Origin: Mycoplasmoides alvi ATCC 29626
GTDB lineage: Bacteria > Bacillota_I > Bacilli_A > Mycoplasmatales > Mycoplasmoidaceae
Assembly: GCF_000701785.1 (NCBI RefSeq)
Contig: NZ_JNJU01000001.1
Coordinates: 1-64,000 of the forward strand
Direction of reading: 5' to 3'
DNA: 64,000 bases
How positions within the stretch are numbered: the first letter of the stretch is position 1; each line of letters begins with the position of its first letter. The translations under genes were made by a program, and so were the position numbers. The notes under the pieces are model-generated. The model worked only from the letters and a program-made list of their open reading frames with translations. It was not told the DNA's origin and made no database searches. This document shows positions 62,771 to 64,000 of the stretch, piece after piece.

Positions 62771-63530
62771 TAAAGATTTATTGCTTTCAAAACTTTATAC
62801 AAAATTTAGTGATGAAGAAGACTTTATTCCTGATAATGGAAATCAACAAAAATTAGCTGAAGTTTTTACACCTAAATTAGTGGTTGATTTAATGCTTAAA
62901 AATTCTGGTTTAAAAAATGATAGTAATTTTATGGCTTCAGTATTTGAACCAGGCTGTGGCACTGGTAACTTTACAATTGAAATACTAGCAATTAAATTAG
63001 AAAAAGTTTTTAAATACATCCAAACATTTGCTTCAAAGCAAACTAAATTTAAAGAATATTTAATTAATTCACTTTTAGCATTAGCTTCAATTACTTTTTT
63101 AGATATTGACTTAGGTAATGTTAAGACTGTCAAAAACCGATTATTTAAATTTATGATTAAAAAATTTAATGTTTACATGAAAATATTAAATTTAGATAAA
63201 GATCTTCCTAAATATTATGAATTAGCAATTAATTCAATTCTTCATGCTAATGGAATTTGTGCTAATTTACTAGATAAAGAAATTTGTAATAATTTATTAA
63301 TTGTTAGGTATGCACGTAACAAAGATTGGATTGGCCGCTATGTTTATAAATTTATTGATCTTTTAAATATTAATTTAGTCGCTAATGATCAATATAATTT
63401 GTTTTCTGAAGATGACTTTTATTTAATTGATCCTGAATATGAAGATGAAATAAAATACAATAAATGAACTTTGTTAATTAATGGCAAAGATATATTTAAA
63501 AAAAATAGTTCTTTAAAAAAAGTAATTTAA
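62760..63530 (+). CDS. SAM-binding methyltransferase partner protein of the restriction locus
   Basis: A 256-residue protein from ATG 62760, overlapping the in-frame end of the large enzyme by 11 bases (ATG 62763 is equally possible). It has motif X, 'EVFTPKLVVDLMLKNS', and motif I, 'VFEPGCGTGNFTIEIL', of N6-adenine methyltransferases, followed by 'ITFLDIDLGNVKTVKNRLF' (motif II/III region). It lacks a visible NPPY or DPPY catalytic motif, which is found only in the preceding protein. TGA at 63465-63467 is Trp and TAA 63528-63530 is the stop. It is most simply read as the SAM-binding half of a split methyltransferase, coupled to the large subunit. Confidence 0.82.
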
Positions 63531-64000
63531 ATATATTAATGAATTAAATTGACAAAATTAATTATTACAAAATATCATAAATACGATGCTTTATTAATTT
63601 ATAAATCAACAAAAAAAGTTTAAATTTCAAATAATATTTTGATTATTTTATACCCAAATGCTTTAATTAAACTTACATAGAGACAAAATAAATATTATTA
63701 TTTTGTTGTTAGTCAAAATTTTAATTTTCATGAATTTTGAATTAACAGAGAAATTAAAAACATTGTAGAATAGAAAAACTTTTAACCTATTAGTTTTAAA
63801 GAATATTTACTCTAGTATATATAACTAACAAATTCAATTTACACTAAACTCATCTTTTTAATTTACTTGTCAAATGGTTATTCAAGAACAAAATGCCATT
63901 ATAAAGAATTAAAAAAAATGAAACCAATTTTCATTTTAAAACCAAGGTCCATTGAACAGCTCTTGGTTTTTATTTATAATAGAAATTGATTATTTCTTAA
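63531..64000. other. intergenic region with hairpins and a promoter for a gene beyond the window
   Basis: I find no convincing ORF or RNA gene in these 470 bases. CAAAATAA (63684-63691) pairs with TTATTTTG (63698-63705) and may weakly terminate the restriction locus. TATAAT at 63975-63980 could be the -10 element of a gene starting after the window. Confidence 0.45.
63938..63970. terminator. terminator hairpin near the window end
   Basis: AAAACCAAG (63938-63946) pairs over 9 bp with CTTGGTTTT (63962-63970), followed by TATTT. The flanking A and T runs let it work in either direction. No gene ends close before it on the plus strand, so the transcript it serves is unclear. Confidence 0.6.

Overview
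The window is an AT-rich chromosome segment from a mollicute that reads UGA as tryptophan. Nearly every long reading frame (PdhA, PolC, RpoB, RpoC, Dxr, SufS and others) becomes full length only when in-frame TGA is read as Trp, and the dense layout, many TTG/GTG starts, lipobox lipoproteins and lack of any cell-wall gene fit that group. A pyruvate dehydrogenase operon, the MEP-pathway enzyme Dxr, large acidic coiled-coil proteins and a protein with an EAGR-like aromatic/glycine segment suggest the M. penetrans / M. iowae / M. muris (Malacoplasma) neighbourhood. That placement is inference, not a database match.

Layout. 1-834: end of a one-pass membrane protein. 1112-7041: pdhA-pdhB-pdhC-pdhD-lplA, with pdhC split into a lipoyl-domain ORF and a binding/catalytic ORF. 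7152-8462: membrane glycosyltransferase of family 2. 8791-19330: tsf-pyrH-frr-uppS-cdsA-dxr-rseP-polC, the Bacillus-like order without rpsB and proS. 19500-19665: a decayed fragment of a restriction enzyme gene. 19708-23152: ffh, a small membrane protein, a HIT hydrolase and a ferredoxin/thioredoxin-type reductase. 23291-28124: two very large acidic coiled-coil proteins flanking the SRP RNA gene. 28146-31342: two alpha/beta hydrolases, a DUF368 membrane protein and a PEBP-family protein. 31534-44159: rpoB-rpoC running without a gap into sufC-sufD-sufS-sufU-sufB. 44277-47411: a 1044-residue repeat protein with an EAGR-like box, followed by a strong terminator. 47531-55207: two giant paralogous lipoproteins. 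55290-58393: a P-type cation ATPase with a frame break near its N-terminus. 58519-63530: a large restriction-modification locus.

How it fits together. PDH plus LplA gives lipoylated E2 and acetyl-CoA. Dxr, UppS, CdsA, the family 2 glycosyltransferase and the DUF368 protein suggest isoprenoid carrier synthesis, and possibly carrier recycling and glycan assembly, in a cell without a wall. Ffh and its 4.5S RNA are both here. SUF supplies Fe-S clusters. The EAGR-like protein and the two coiled-coil proteins are candidates for a cytoskeleton or attachment organelle.

The most notable system is the terminal restriction locus. One polypeptide carries a GIY-YIG/T5orf172-like region, a DEAH helicase, an NPPY methyltransferase motif and a target-recognition tail. 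An 11-G homopolymer, very unusual in this AT-rich sequence, puts the gene out of frame just before its conserved C-terminus. The following overlapping gene carries the SAM-binding motif (EPGCGTGNFT) that the large protein appears to lack. This looks like a phase-variable, two-subunit split enzyme, and a degraded second copy of its C-terminus lies 43 kb away.
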